Shown piece after piece: positions 27,101 to 50,061 of a stretch of 64,000 nt of DNA (its first letter is position 1; the number at the start of each line of letters is the position of its first letter). Source of the stretch: Owenia fusiformis (Eukaryota; Annelida; Polychaeta; Sabellida; Oweniidae); contig CAIIXF020000009.1 in NCBI GenBank assembly GCA_903813345.2, forward strand, positions 18,005,759 through 18,069,758, written 5' to 3'. Under the pieces are notes generated by a model. The model saw nothing but the letters and a program-made list of their open reading frames with translations, was not told where the DNA came from and searched no databases. The position numbers and the translations under genes were made by a program.

Positions 27101-27462
27101 AGGTTTGTATTTGGTGTCATAATGTGCATTGTTCATCGAAATAAGTGTCATCTAGGCTAGATCTATTTCTTTTTCATATTTTCATTTTCTCTCAGATTTG
27201 TTTTTCATCTTTGCAGTCAGTTGCATTTTGGGAAAATCCAAATCAGATTCTATCTCTTCGTTCATTGTTTACATTGACTGTGGTTGGCATACTCTTCCGT
27301 GGCCATAGAAAATGTGAAGTTATCCCGTCACAGGACTACAGTATAGTCCTTAGAACGTCGCAAACATTTGCCCGTACTGTTCTGCTGATAACACATACGA
27401 TTTGGGATTTAAATGCATAAAAAGAATCCCTAAAATATTCCGAGATTTATTGAAGTAGGTTT

Positions 27463-28314
27463 TTAAGGACAGGGTGCATGTTGGGAAATTTTCTGCATTC
27501 CCCAATATCCCAGATGCGAGTAGAAATAATCTTGATTTAAGTCATTAAAAATTCACAATTCAGTCAAACTGATGTCATATTTGGAATCTACATGTAAAAT
27601 TACATTTAGAAATGTGGTTTTGAAAAGAGTTTATCAACTTTGAAAATTTAATTTCCTTTGAAAATGTGACTTCTAGGTCGGGGAGATTCCCCATAGACCC
27701 CATGTTGTAAAACCACAAAAGGTGAAATATCTTTTCTTGTGTTGGGTAGATAATATTTTCTTTTACTGGACATATTTTAATTTGTATAACTATCAGATAC
27801 ATAAAGGTAATATGAAAAGTGAACCACTAAAACTGATGCATATGCAAGTTTAAAGGAATTTTGTAATACCATGCCATGTTAATTCCCCCGAATCAGCCAC
27901 CTGGTGGCGAAACTGGTAACTACCTACTCGCATCTGAGTAATTGAGTCACATGTTATTTTTCAAACAAGAATCACTCTACATTGTCTACATCTTCCAGGT
28001 TTGCACAAAGAGTGCACTTATGTGCCTAGAAAAGACTTATGAGAAGATATGTTTAGTAAATTGTATAAAAAACGAGAAAATTCAGTGAAAAAAATTTCTG
28101 AAAATTTTCTGAATTTTTTCCCTGAATTTTCTTGCTTTTTATACACTTTATCAAAACATCCTTCTCACAAGTCTTTTCTAGGCACATAAGAGCACTCTTT
28201 GTGCAAAACTGGAAGATATAGACAATGTGGGGAAGGAGTGATTCTTGTTTGAAAAATAACATGTGACTCAATTGAGGAGTGCAGAAAATTTCCCATCATG
28301 CACCCTGACCTTAA
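27463..28314. mobile_element. TTAA-flanked inverted-repeat element (piggyBac-like MITE)
   Basis: The left end, TTAA followed by ggacagggtgcatgttggga, mirrors the right end, cccatcatgcaccctgacc followed by TTAA, with about 40 bp of near-perfect terminal inverted repeat including aaattttctgca. TTAA at both borders is the target duplication expected of piggyBac-type transposition. Inside, a second long inverted pair (left arm from about 27946, right arm ending about 28266) forms a large hairpin. There is no transposase. It lies in the presumed 5' intron of the KLHL gene. Confidence 0.7.
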
Positions 28315-28319
28315 GGCAT

Positions 28320-29896
28320 GGATTATTCTCCCATGTTTTGATCATACAGGAAAAAGATTGCCTGAGACATTCTTAGGACTATCAATCCTGGCATGGGATA
28401 AGGAAGTTCTACAATAAACTGATTATATACACCAGGTTATGAATGTAAAATCCCCATTACATGTCTTTATGTTGGTTTCGCATGCGTCTGCAATATGACT
28501 GTACTATTCGGGGAAAATAAGGCAAAGCACATCCGATTTTACAAATTATCTTACATTTTGCACATTGGCTTTCAAGAGAAGGGTATGCAACTTCCCATTA
28601 TTCATATATAAGGATTGCTTTGGGATTTCAATTATGCTTCCTGTATACATTTCAAGAAAAAAACTTATTCTGTCCTTTTTATTATATGTAATTAAATGCA
28701 TAGATTTCATGCATGAAGACATACATAATGTGTATATTTATGTAGCAAATTAGTTTTTTTTAAAAATATGATCGAAACGGGAAGCATGGGGTCAATGCTC
28801 ATTTTGAAATTCCCATGTCTATAAACACGGAGTAGCACACCTTCTCTCGGGCTTGTATGACTGCAAAATCTGGACGATAAAGATGAGAATTATTTTATTG
28901 GGATCTCTTGATTCTTGCCTGTGGCAGTGTAAGTCTTCAACATAACACTGCATTGGGCAGACCTTAGTTTCACCTTTCACTGTAAGCATGGTAACTTCAC
29001 ATAAATAATTGACGTAGTGATTGGTTCTTGTCCTATGCTCGTGCCATATGACTGTAAAAGACAATATGATTATTTGCATTGCACTAATTAACACACGTGG
29101 AGTGAACTATTAACAACAAATTTTTAAAACCTTCCGTAGATATTTCTTTGTATATTTCATGATTTTTTGATATATTTTGACGAAATAATTACTGGAGAAT
29201 GTAAAAGACATACAGTATGTCATAAAATTGACTATATTGTACAGTATCTATGATGAAAATGGGACTATTTTTGGTTATTTCTCCATCTACCTGTCGCATT
29301 GTCTGTTCCGAGACACTGCAATTGGAGTTTGTGTGGTTGGTCACCATCTCAATGCATTTTCACCCCCATACATTGTAAATCATGTGAGGCTCTTATGTGA
29401 GGTTTTTATTTCTTACATTTTTTTTATTCGGAACCATCTCATACAGTAGTCTAAATATTGGACATGGAAGATGTTCGTTTCACACAAGATTGTTCATAAA
29501 CTTGACACCATTTGTAGCCTTTAAGGTTATTCTTTTCAAACAACATTCTTGAAAAAATGCTATACCTGCCCATGATAACAAATTACTGTGGAGAATTCTA
29601 CTTATACCACATGTTGTGATTGGTTTGCTTAAAAAATGTCAAAAATAAGAAAAAACGTAAATCATGCTCACATGTATGCACAGGTAATGGAAGATCAGGC
29701 AGAGCCCTCATATGTCTTCTAAGTCTTCAATCTAAAAATTGACACTTTGAGGACTCACGAGGACTCTGCCCAACCCTCCATGCGATTCCGTGTGCATTTA
29801 TGGGGTTAGCCAAATTGTAACTGATACTTATGTCGAAACATGAATTAAATATACCACTGTTATACTGGTTCTCTGTATTTAACTGATTTATTTTAT
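28320..29896 (+). other. Presumed 5' intron of the KLHL gene
   Basis: No coding exon seen. It ends in a long pyrimidine-rich tract (ttattttattttatttgtag) giving a strong 3' splice site with AG at 29906-29907, three bases upstream of the KLHL start codon. Confidence 0.5.
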
Positions 29897-29910
29897 TTTA
29901 TTTGTAGGAG

Positions 29911-31635
29911 ATGGCCTCAAATCTCCTTAAGTCCACAAATTATGCTTCGAGTCTGTTGACAGGACTGAAGGACATGCGTGACACAGCTGTCCTCTGCGAC
30001 TTCACACTAGTGGCAGAGAAAAATGAATTCAAAGTTCACCAGGCTGTTTTGGCTGGATGTAGCGATTACTTCCGAGCTATGTTTACTATTGACATGCAAG
30101 AGAAAGGGAAGAATGTTATCGAGTTATTAGGTGTTCCAGCACAAGGACTGACAATTCTCCTAGATTTTATCTATAGCGGAGAACTAAGATGCACATTAGA
30201 TAATATATCCGATGTTCTTATAGCCGCCACCCATCTTCAAGTAACTGATGCCATCAACATGTGCAATAACTATCTAGAGGAACTAACAGACAGGCAAAAC
30301 TGCACAGATATGTACAATGTTGGAGACCATTTTGATCTTCAGAAGGTCAAAGATAAAGCTATGGGATACATTCTTAGTCATTTTGAAGATATCACTGACA
30401 ATGGAGAATTAATGAAATTCAGTGCCAAATTCTTGACAATGATCCTGGTCAAAGATAGCCTGAGGATTTCATCTGAGTTGAAACTTTATGAAACTGTGTT
30501 GTCATGGATACGGTTTGATAGCCCAAACAGGTTGCAGTATATATACAGCCTGATGAGTTGTGTACGGTTCCCATTGATGTCCCCTGTCGATCTAGTGGAG
30601 AAGGTCATGACTGAACCAATGATGAAGGAGAACATGCAATGTTTAGAACTCATCCTTGAGGCAAACTCATTTCACATGTTACCTGTTAGGAGGCCATCAT
30701 TGGTGTCTCCACGCATGCAGATCAGAAATGAACAATTGAGTCTTATTGCTTTTGATATTGAGGACAGTGAACGACTTGAGAGTACAAATGTCCTTGATGT
30801 GGAGACATATTCATGGCACACATTATACAATTGCAACCTAGAAACATACCTTGGAGAGACTTGCTCTATAGGATCTTATCTATACATGTGTGGGGGAATT
30901 GAACTATTCTCCTGTGCCCATCCTGTATCCGCAAAGTGCTACCGTTATGACCCAAGATTTGATGAGTGGGAAATGGTAGCCTCGATGCAGGAACCGCGTC
31001 ATGATTTTGCCTTAGCATCTGATGATAAATCCCTGTTTGCAATAGGTGGTGTAAGTAGTGGTTCCATTAAGGGTATTGTCGAGCGATACTCTCCAAGAAG
31101 GAATCAGTGGTTGCCATGTAAACCGCTTGTTATTCCAGTCAAGGGTCTGGCTAGTTCCCACCATGGCGGAAACATTTATATCACAGGAGGGGAACATACA
31201 GGCAATGCAGTGTCTAATAAACTATGGATGTATAATATAAAACAAGACACGTGGCATGAGAAATCTCCAATGCTACAATGCAGGATGGATCATGGAATGT
31301 GCACATATCAAGACCAACTCTACGTCATAGCTGGTTACGGCAAGAATCTCTTCAAAGCTTATGATGTCCCCAACATCGAAGTATACAACATAGAATTGAA
31401 TCAGTGGACGATTATATCCCAGAATAGCCCTAAAACCAGCAGCATCAATGCGGTACTGATTGAAACAAAGGTCTACCTGGTTGGTGGTTTCAGCTATGAT
31501 GATAACCAGAAAAGAAGCGATGTATTGTGCTACAATATAGACACAAATGAGTGGGACATTGTTGCAAAGATTTCTGCTCCTGCAATGTCAGTACCATGTA
31601 CTGCTATAAGGTTACCCAAGAATATATTTGATTAA
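29911..31635 (+). CDS. BTB-BACK-Kelch protein (KLHL9/13/26-like), 574 aa
   Basis: A complete single-exon coding sequence. Proteins of this family bind Cullin-3 through the BTB/BACK part and recruit substrates for ubiquitination through the Kelch propeller; that role is inferred from the family. Residues about 20-125 form the BTB domain, with CDFTL, the signature KVHQAVLAGCSDYFRAMF and YSGEL. About 130-250 is the BACK domain, with VRFPLMSP. From about 275 come Kelch repeats with paired glycines at about 328, 379, 426 and 525 and W-containing strands (DEWEMV, NQWLP, DTWHEK, NQWTII, NEWDIV). One repeat has AG at about 474 in place of GG. The linker VRRPSLVSPRMQIRN and the strand VERYSPRRNQW resemble KLHL26 and KLHL9/13. 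Length is normal for the family. The start is the first ATG after the splice acceptor; the upstream exon(s) should be noncoding. The paralogue assignment is from memory and tentative. Confidence 0.95.
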   Translation: MASNLLKSTNYASSLLTGLKDMRDTAVLCDFTLVAEKNEFKVHQAVLAGCSDYFRAMFTIDMQEKGKNVIELLGVPAQGLTILLDFIYSGELRCTLDNISDVLIAATHLQVTDAINMCNNYLEELTDRQNCTDMYNVGDHFDLQKVKDKAMGYILSHFEDITDNGELMKFSAKFLTMILVKDSLRISSELKLYETVLSWIRFDSPNRLQYIYSLMSCVRFPLMSPVDLVEKVMTEPMMKENMQCLELILEANSFHMLPVRRPSLVSPRMQIRNEQLSLIAFDIEDSERLESTNVLDVETYSWHTLYNCNLETYLGETCSIGSYLYMCGGIELFSCAHPVSAKCYRYDPRFDEWEMVASMQEPRHDFALASDDKSLFAIGGVSSGSIKGIVERYSPRRNQWLPCKPLVIPVKGLASSHHGGNIYITGGEHTGNAVSNKLWMYNIKQDTWHEKSPMLQCRMDHGMCTYQDQLYVIAGYGKNLFKAYDVPNIEVYNIELNQWTIISQNSPKTSSINAVLIETKVYLVGGFSYDDNQKRSDVLCYNIDTNEWDIVAKISAPAMSVPCTAIRLPKNIFD

Positions 31636-32650
31636 AGTCTACTTTAGGTTATACATTGGCTTTCCAATTAAAATAGCATCGCACAAGTCAAGATGCATGA
31701 AGATATACTGGTAGTTAATGGATAACATACGTATGAACTATACATTTCTTTAAAGGAACTAGAAGGGATAGAGTTCTAAGTTAACAATTTTATTTCACAT
31801 ACATTTAAGTCAGAGACCAAAAAGATATTTAGACTCCATATGACATGTATGATACTTCATGTATCAATAAGGATGTTAAGCTAAACCTTTTTTGGCAAGC
31901 TTGTCGTGAATGCCGAATTATTGTCCTCTGGGGATAAGTTCTCCTTTTCAATTTTCAATTTTTAAAAAATAAAAAATTATATTTCGTCTATAAAAATGAT
32001 GGCCATTCTGTATATTTGTGACATATTTTTGGAAAATTGTAGATGTTATTGTTAACATAGAAAATTAGATATACAATTTTATGCTCGTTGACTACATACT
32101 TTTGGAGTTAAAAAGAGCTGTAAACATGACTTTGTGGTAGTAAAAGTGGCGGCCAGTTTTGTATTTCATTAGATATTTTGCCAAAGTTTATTTATAGATG
32201 TCATTGCTAACCTGCCTATATATTCTCTTTAGCTGCCTGAACAATATCAAGCATTTTGGATAACTTCCGAAGTAATATTTCAACAATAAAAGTGGTGGCC
32301 ATTTTGAATCTTTCAAGCAATCTCATTCAAAAAAGTGGTGGCCATTTTGAATCTCTCAAGCAATCTCATTGAATCTTTTTAATATTTCAATCAAATTGAT
32401 TTAATACTTTCGAGGTTATGACCAAAAGAGAGATTAAAACCTGATTTTTCCACAATAAAGATGGCCAATATTTTGAAACAAGGTGATCTTTTGAGACAGC
32501 ACCTGTGGGACAATTGAAGACTTTATATAGACACATTTTAAAAGTGAAATCATTTTAATTGTTTTGGAGGAGTTGCCAATAATGTTCACTTTGGCTTTTT
32601 TGTAGTCTTTGTATTGAAATGTTCTATAGAAATAAAGAACAACAACAACA
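31636..32650 (+). other. Probable 3' UTR of the KLHL gene
   Basis: Downstream of the TAA, several AATAAA-type signals occur; the clearest is aataaa at 32631-32636, which would give a 3' UTR of about 1 kb. The tract contains repeated 'aaagtggYggccattttgNat' phrases (about 31995, 32143, 32290, 32333 and 32456), two of them in a near-exact 43-bp tandem duplication. The true cleavage site is not known. Confidence 0.45.
32288..32374 (+). repeat. 43-bp tandem duplication in the KLHL 3' region
   Basis: Two copies of a unit beginning aaaagtggtggccattttga and ending caagcaatctcatt, offset by 43 bp with about one internal mismatch. Confidence 0.85.
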
Positions 32651-32659
32651 TTTGTTTTG

Positions 32660-34380
32660 GAGAATTTTGATTAACAATTAGCTCCAATCTTGACAAACGG
32701 GTGTTCAGACTACATTTGGCCATGTTATCTCGAAAATCCCAAGTCTTTAGATGCTGCAAAATTACGAAAATCCAGACAACTGAAAATGTCAATGACTCAG
32801 GATGTCCACAGACTTGAATATAGAATGTCCATGGAATGGATAAATAAATTGATAAAAGACACCAGTGAAACACTAATAAATATTTCATTAGGAGGGACCA
32901 TTTAAGGTATTGCTAGTGATTTTGGACAGTCATATCTTTACCCATGAGTACTTTCTGGTCAATAAATACAATGGGTTTTATTAAAACGATATGTTTTCTT
33001 TCAAGTGAAATCACCATGATAGTAAAATATTGATCCAACAAAATAATGGATTTGGACCCCACCTTGGCACTTTTTAAAAATGCTTATTTTCTAAAAAGAG
33101 GATCTCGTTTTTCTCAATTTAAACATATCAAAAGTTTCTTCTACACTATATTAACATTTCCTGAAAAGGGGATGGGGTTTGAAACGCACTAAAGTTATAA
33201 ACCAAATGTCCCATGTTATATTCCCATATGGAAAACTTGTGCTATCCATTGTTTTCAGCATAATTTTGGTCATCGAAAATCTTCAAAACTAGACCTTCAA
33301 ATTATTCTAATTTTGAAGAAGTTTTAGAACTCGTTATTGAATAGTCTTTTCCTGCAATAAAAACAGGAAAAGATCCTCTTTTGAGTAAATAGGTTCAACA
33401 TTCTGGAAAAACTGTTGACATGGGTTCCCTATTCATAATTTATCGGATTGTTCTATTGCTATTTCTATCTTCATGGTGACGTTACTTAAAAACATTGTTT
33501 TAACAATAACCACTGTACTATAAGTTATTGAATGATGTGAAGTGCAATACAGGATATATTCTGCTCAAGAAATTCTGTATTGGAACGAGATGAAGTTGAG
33601 TGCCAATACAGAACAAATCATTCAATAACGCTTTTATCGTGTGATCTTACGTCAGTATATTTTACTTAGGAGATAATCCCTAAGAAATATTCTGTATCCT
33701 CTGTATTGCTACTGAGATTACTGTGGAGATGAACAAGGGGGACAATCTCATTAGCAATACAGATTGGTACAGCACAAGAACTGACCAATCAGAGGGCTTC
33801 ATTTTGCAGATCATACAATAATATTATATATTGATGCCTAGAAAGTACTCGTGGTGAGGGATATGACTGTCTTCAGCGTCATGAAAAATTGAACACAGTT
33901 AGGAAAACGAGTTGGAAACAGAAGATACATTTGATATCGTTACCTATCACTTTTTAAAAACTGATACTCATTAGTGTTTCATCAAGGAGGATTGGCTCCC
34001 AGGGACGCAACTCAATATTTTCCAACAATGAAAATGTCAGAATGTCATTATTTTCTGACATTATAACCGACTATGAATTCATAATAAGCAATTCAAAAGA
34101 TTCGAACCAATATGTCAATTACTTCTTGGTGTGTTTTGGATTTTTTTTGGAAATAAGACCAAAACTTGGGATTCAATTCTGAAGTGAACAAAATAGAGGC
34201 TGTTTGAATTTGAATAATGTAATATCATGATATCTCCATATATGGCAGAATATCGATATGGAAGCCCAGTATCCAATCCTCCTTGGTTTTTCATATGAGA
34301 GGGAAATTCATGAAAAAATGGAAGGTTGGCAGGTCTGTCATTGACAAATAAAGAGTAAAACATAACGATGAATTTTCATG
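32660..34380. other. Intergenic region between the convergent KLHL and ZMIZ genes
   Basis: No gene supported. It contains the inverted repeat at 33.5 kb and AT-rich DNA. Confidence 0.5.
33523..33629. repeat. Short inverted-repeat element
   Basis: agttattgaatgat at the left pairs with atcattcaataac at the right; internally gcaatacag and ctgtattgg/gccaatacag continue the symmetry around gaacgagatgaagttgagtg. This resembles a foldback insertion of about 107 bp. Confidence 0.6.
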
Positions 34381-34389
34381 ATATTTGTT

Positions 34390-37300
34390 CAATATACAAT
34401 ATTTTATTAGATAAATATATGCCACAGATATTGTGAAGTCATCTCTCTAACGCGCCATCTATTCTCACATACATCTACTATACATAAGATCTGTGCAAAT
34501 GTCAGGACACTCTAAAAGTTGTTCAATGAAGAAAACATAATTTTGATGTTTCAACTTGAAGTGTTGATGGAAATATGAAAGCATATAGAGATACAAAGTT
34601 TAGATAGTCTACCATTAATGTTTGTGCCAAGGTTGTAGAACATATACAATTGTACAAATGTATTTTATGTATGTTACAAATATCTGCACAGATCCTATAT
34701 ATAATTTAAAATAATGTCATTCAATATTTAAACACAAATTAAATACACGATGATAATCATTCATTCCAAATTCAGTTGAAATAAAATTGAAATGTCATAA
34801 GACCTCACACCCAAGTCTTCTGTAGCATTAAAACTATGAAGGCTTTGGTCGTGATACATAAACATTGTCTGTAAACCTTACTTTGTGTTGAAAGTACTAT
34901 ACAGTACATGGAAAACTTAAATGTGAAGTTGAAAATCATTGATTGCATTTTTATTATTCAATTTTAGATTGCATGAGGAGTTATAATTGCATGAACATTG
35001 AATATTGCAAACCTAATGCGGCTCAGTTTTTTGCTTAGTTTGTCTATTTTCTGAAAATTATGTTCAAATTATATGTTTTATTAGAAGCTCTGTGCAACTA
35101 AGTACATAAAGTTTGTTTAACAAAAACATCGAAGAATTGGCAGTGAGAGATTATTGTGCTCATAATTACCATAGTAATATTTCTATTAATTAATTATTTC
35201 ATTAAAATAATAACATTTCTGTTATTGGACTCTTTAGAAGAGAGCAATATACCATTGGATTAAAACTTGTCATAGTATACACAGGCATAACATTTATGAA
35301 CAATTATATTTATGAAATGAATGATGAAACAATAAATAACAGATTGTTTACATTTGTTGATATGGTAATGCCCACGGTCATGGTTCCTATGGTTCACAAG
35401 TTACCATAGCAACCACAGAATACATAAAATGATAATGTTTTGGAGAGCTTGAATTGCGAGAGATTTAAGATAACAGCATTTGTAGTGGAACATAACACAT
35501 TCCAATCAATTAAAGTACACTAAAACACTTTAAATTTCATTCAAAAAATAAAATAATATAGAAATAATAAATACAAATATTTAGATACTATTCCTAGCAA
35601 TACTTGACTTCAAGTGAGTATATAAAAAGTTGAAAAAGGCGGTTTTACACCTATCTCTACCACACACGTACATATAAAGGATAGAAAGTGGACTAAAATT
35701 TACAATTTTTCAAGTGCATAAAGGTCACATTTCCCTGTCATGGTGTTTTGAGAGATTTTTGAAATCTCATGTTGCCATAGTACCAAGAACGTTGCATACA
35801 AAAATGGTCAACAATTTTAAATACATTGGTTTTACAGGGGCCTTTACTGCACCATGATACTTTACGACACACCATACTTGCTTAACCTTTGAACATGATT
35901 TCACAGTGATCAAAGATTATCATAATTTTTGGTCAGTTTCAGCACTTTTGCAAAACTTGAATGGTAGAAGTTTTAAAATATTAAACAGTATGTGTGGTGC
36001 AACATTACACATTACACTATATATTTTGATGAACATGTGAAAAAATTTAGCCAGAGTGAAATCTCAAACCTGGGAGTCTGCCTTTTCTTACAGGATGTAT
36101 GATTGTTCTAATGTTTTATCTGTACAAATTATGTACAATTTTATTGAATTTCAAATCTTTCAATACAATAATTTGGAGTATTCACTTAATCAAATCTCAG
36201 TTGCATTGTGGGTAATCTTAATTTAAGCAGATATTATGGGATATATTCACCACTGAGTGCCCACTTTGTGAACCACAGAGCAGACGTCACATAAAGAATA
36301 TATCTTAGAAATAATATCTACACTTTATATATAATATATATTATTATATATGTTGCACTATCTACAGTTTTCTATAGTACAATCCCATATATGGCAATAA
36401 AATATCGGCTCTATGTACAGCGTTGTCAAGCAAACAGCCGCTAAAAGGCTTCACAAGCAAGAGGCTTCTTCTGGACGAAAACTACTGCAGTGTAACATAT
36501 ACTACACTGTTTATATATAATATATATACAAAATATATACAAAAAGCTGACTTGTTCACTAATTAAACATCTGGGTGTTCTGACTTCTGCTGGCACCAAC
36601 ACTGAATTATGTAAAAAAATAGAACTCCTTCATAATGTTATTTTGATGTGATATGAACAACCTATCACTCTTTCTTTGTTCCACTGTTCATTTGGTCTCT
36701 TTATACATGGTCGTCATAGCAACCAACATGGCAACAATCATGTTTCTATAGCAACAGTGTGTCTTTCAAGACATCAGTGATGATATGCCTTGTCTTGTGA
36801 TGATGTGTAATAAATATTTGTGATCCTTACTTCGCTCCTCTGTTCCCTAACAACAGGGTAGCTAGTTACATAACATAGCAGCCAGTTGGTTTCCATAACA
36901 ACCAGCTCTCCATGTTTAAATGCTCCGTTCAGCACCAACAATATATAGCTACTCTCAGCTTATATAAATCTGTCAATAAATTATGTATTTAGCTGTGACC
37001 TTAGGTCTTATAATAATATTATGTACTCTAATACTCAACCAATCTGTTCAATCACAGTTAAGTCCCACTTATCTTTTCTATACAAAGTGTCAATAATCCA
37101 TACAAAGTGTCACTCACTCATACAAAGTGTCATATAAACAATGTGTCTCGCACCATTAAGTTGTGTCATTTCTCAGGATATCATTTCTTTGATTATCCTT
37201 CTGCATTATGTGTCTCTTTCACAATGTGTCCATCACAACAATGTGTCCAACACAACAATGTGTCAACTCACAATATGTCTTCAATAAATGTATTGAATCA

Positions 37301-37441
37301 AATCATAAATAATACATAATTATATAAATTTCCTTGTACCCCTGTCAATCTCTGAGTTTTGTGTCACTAACTGAAGTGTCAATTTGAAGTGTCATGCACA
37401 TCGAAGTGTCTCTGGCACCATGAAAAGTGTGACATTTATCA
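34390..37441 (-). other. Probable 3' UTR and downstream region of the ZMIZ gene
   Basis: There is no exon downstream of the stop codon at 37444-37442. Minus-strand AATAAA signals are visible near 36141 and near 34400, so the 3' UTR could be 1.3 or 3 kb long. Nearest the stop codon is a dense run of GACAC motifs, described separately. A perfect RFX-type X-box, GTTACCATAGCAAC, lies at 35400-35413. Confidence 0.35.
37080..37440 (-). promoter_or_regulatory. Cluster of 13 GACAC motifs in the ZMIZ 3' UTR
   Basis: Directly after the stop codon, the pentamer GACAC occurs about 13 times in 360 bases on the transcribed strand, against less than one expected by chance, mostly as GACACTT or GACACATTGT. 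Spacing is irregular, so this is not a clean tandem repeat. It could be a protein-binding array in the mRNA or a decayed minisatellite; the sequence alone cannot decide. Confidence 0.5.
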
Positions 37442-47809
<10,368 letters not shown>

Positions 47810-47829
47810 CTGAAAGCACATAGATATTA

Positions 47830-49740
47830 CATCATTGGTCATTTGAATTACTCAGTAATAATGTTGTATACTATTCAGCTCAATTAAAAATGCACAGTCA
47901 CAAGAACAGGAAAGTGACTCATATAAATAAAAAAAGGTGAATTGCATCAATTGTGCCATTTTGAGACTGCATTACATGTGAGAGGTATATTTTATAGGAA
48001 TGTATCCTCCTGTACTTTTTGAGAATAACTCATAAAAGATCTACTGAGATAACTGGGAACATCCTCCTTTGTTTAGTAACATTGAATAATAGGTCTACCG
48101 GGGCTTCTGGGACACAACCCTCCAGTTAACATCTCTTAACTTTGTATCCTAATTAAATCAGGATTAGAAAACACAACAATTGATCCCCGATAATCAGGTG
48201 AAACTTTCCCGCAAATTATTTTTGTTCAACCCTAACAAACACCATTAAAGCGTAACTAATGAATGTCACACAATGAGCTTCCTGGATCTTCCTATAAACA
48301 AATTAATTAATATCATGACGTCTTTCTGCCTACTACTATGTTACATTTTCATCCTACGACTCCTGCTGCTTGCTGCATGAATATGTAGTTAACAAGCTGT
48401 TAGATACAATGAGGCGACATATCATATAGGAATATGGTCAATTCATTTCATTCCAATGCTTCTTAAATGATAAGCCAATCAATAGCCAGAATAAGGAGAC
48501 ACTGAGCGGCAGTTCATCAAATCATCCAACTGATGATAATTCCCCATGTAATACTTTTTTAGTCTACTTTTATGAGCTAGACCAATTCTAGAAATTAAAG
48601 AAGTATCCAATCGATGCAGGGCCACAAGCAGAGACTAGATCGGACTGAATCAATAGCTCATATAGCACTGTTGGGTTATTAACATCAATACAATCTTGTA
48701 GAATAGAATTCCCAATATGTAGAACATCGGGTCTGCTTCACAACTAAACTAACTCATATCCTTCACAAACAATCACAATTCACTGATAACTACCATTCAT
48801 AGACATAAAGAGAATCCAACACAGTCTTAATTAGAACACCTACTACTAAAGACACTGCGCACACTACTGGTGTCATTTACAAAGATAATACAGAAATTTG
48901 AAGATTGTTAGATTCATGTAAGATATATCTCCAGGAAAATTCATTTATCACTTGAAAGACAATAATCGTGGAACAAAATCAATAGTTGTATACAACAGAG
49001 AATACATAGTTATAATATGTGGATGTGTGATCTATTATAGGTATCCCTTTCATTTGTCTACAAAAGTCAAGTGTATTATCACAGCTTTTCTTAGTTTACT
49101 GCCAACCTAAGCATTTATATACCATATATAAATGAATTATAGACCAGTAAGACTCATTGTTGTTAAGTGTTATATATTTAATGATGGTATGTGTGATTTT
49201 TATGAGTTGGCTATGATATATTTCTGCAAGGATGTGGCTATTGTAGTCAGAAGAAACATTCAATTTCAAGTTCAATATATTAATATAGACATGCAGCTAA
49301 ACCTGCCCAAGTGACACACATTTGGTACCTCTGAAAAGTATTCTACCTGGCAGGTGGGTTCATTTAACATTAAGTCAGTTTGTCTTGGGACTGTGAAAAG
49401 TGTCCCCTATGGAAGGTGTTCTACTTATAGAGGTTCATTTAAAATTGGTCTTGGGATTTGGAAAAGTGTTCCACTTACAGAAGTGTTCCACTTAAAAGGT
49501 TTGACTGTGTACTTCTCATAAAACATACCCATCTTTAAATATATGGCCAATGTCACTGTTAGCCCTTTATACATTAGTAGTATAACATGTATATTATAGG
49601 ACTTCAGCATGTATTAGTACATTATCAAGGCACTTGATATGATAATAAATATCATCTCTTTAAAGCAAATAGACAAAGTACATGACAAAAATAGAATTAC
49701 TAACCACAAAATAATCAAAACATTAAACATTCTGTAAAAC
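47830..49740 (-). other. ZMIZ intron, no feature seen
   Basis: I see no exon, RNA gene or clear repeat in this AT-rich stretch, apart from the beginning of degenerate 'aagtgttccacttaYagaggt' repeats at about 49320-49510. Confidence 0.45.
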
Positions 49741-49746
49741 ACATAC

Positions 49747-49812
49747 CTATATAATAATTCATACTTTCAACAATCTGCATATTTAAGTTTGTATGTGGCT
49801 CTACTTGATAGT
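49747..49812 (-). other. Candidate 66-nt ZMIZ exon (alternative or 5' exon)
   Basis: A strong acceptor (tttttcttttttatcag|AC) and donor (ATATAG|GTATGT) bound 66 nt with a single open frame: (x)YQVEPHTNLNMQIVESMNYY then I. Entry and exit phases are both 1, which fits both the candidate exon at 50062-50131 and the certain ZMIZ exon at 47671-47809 (junction codon G|CT). I recognise no homology to known ZMIZ N-termini, so it could be a cassette exon, part of an alternative 5' end, or a different gene. Confidence 0.4.
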
Positions 49813-50061
49813 CTGATAAAAAAGAAAAACATTATGTTTCAAAGTCCTCCATAAAATGTTATCAAGTGGTTGACAAACTAAATGGTAAATTGAGACCCCT
49901 TGTCTCAATACTTGGTGATCAATGTCTTTATACCTACATTATGTCATGTCACCGATTGTAGCAATCACAGCCTCTATCTATCTCTTGAATTAAGAAAAGT
50001 GCTAGATAAAAAGGAACTATGGTAAATGACAATATCATACCCCTCCAGAACCCCAACTTAC

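Noticed and set aside
27463-28314. Autonomous transposon with its own transposase
   Set aside because: The interior has no long open frame; only the ends are transposon-like.
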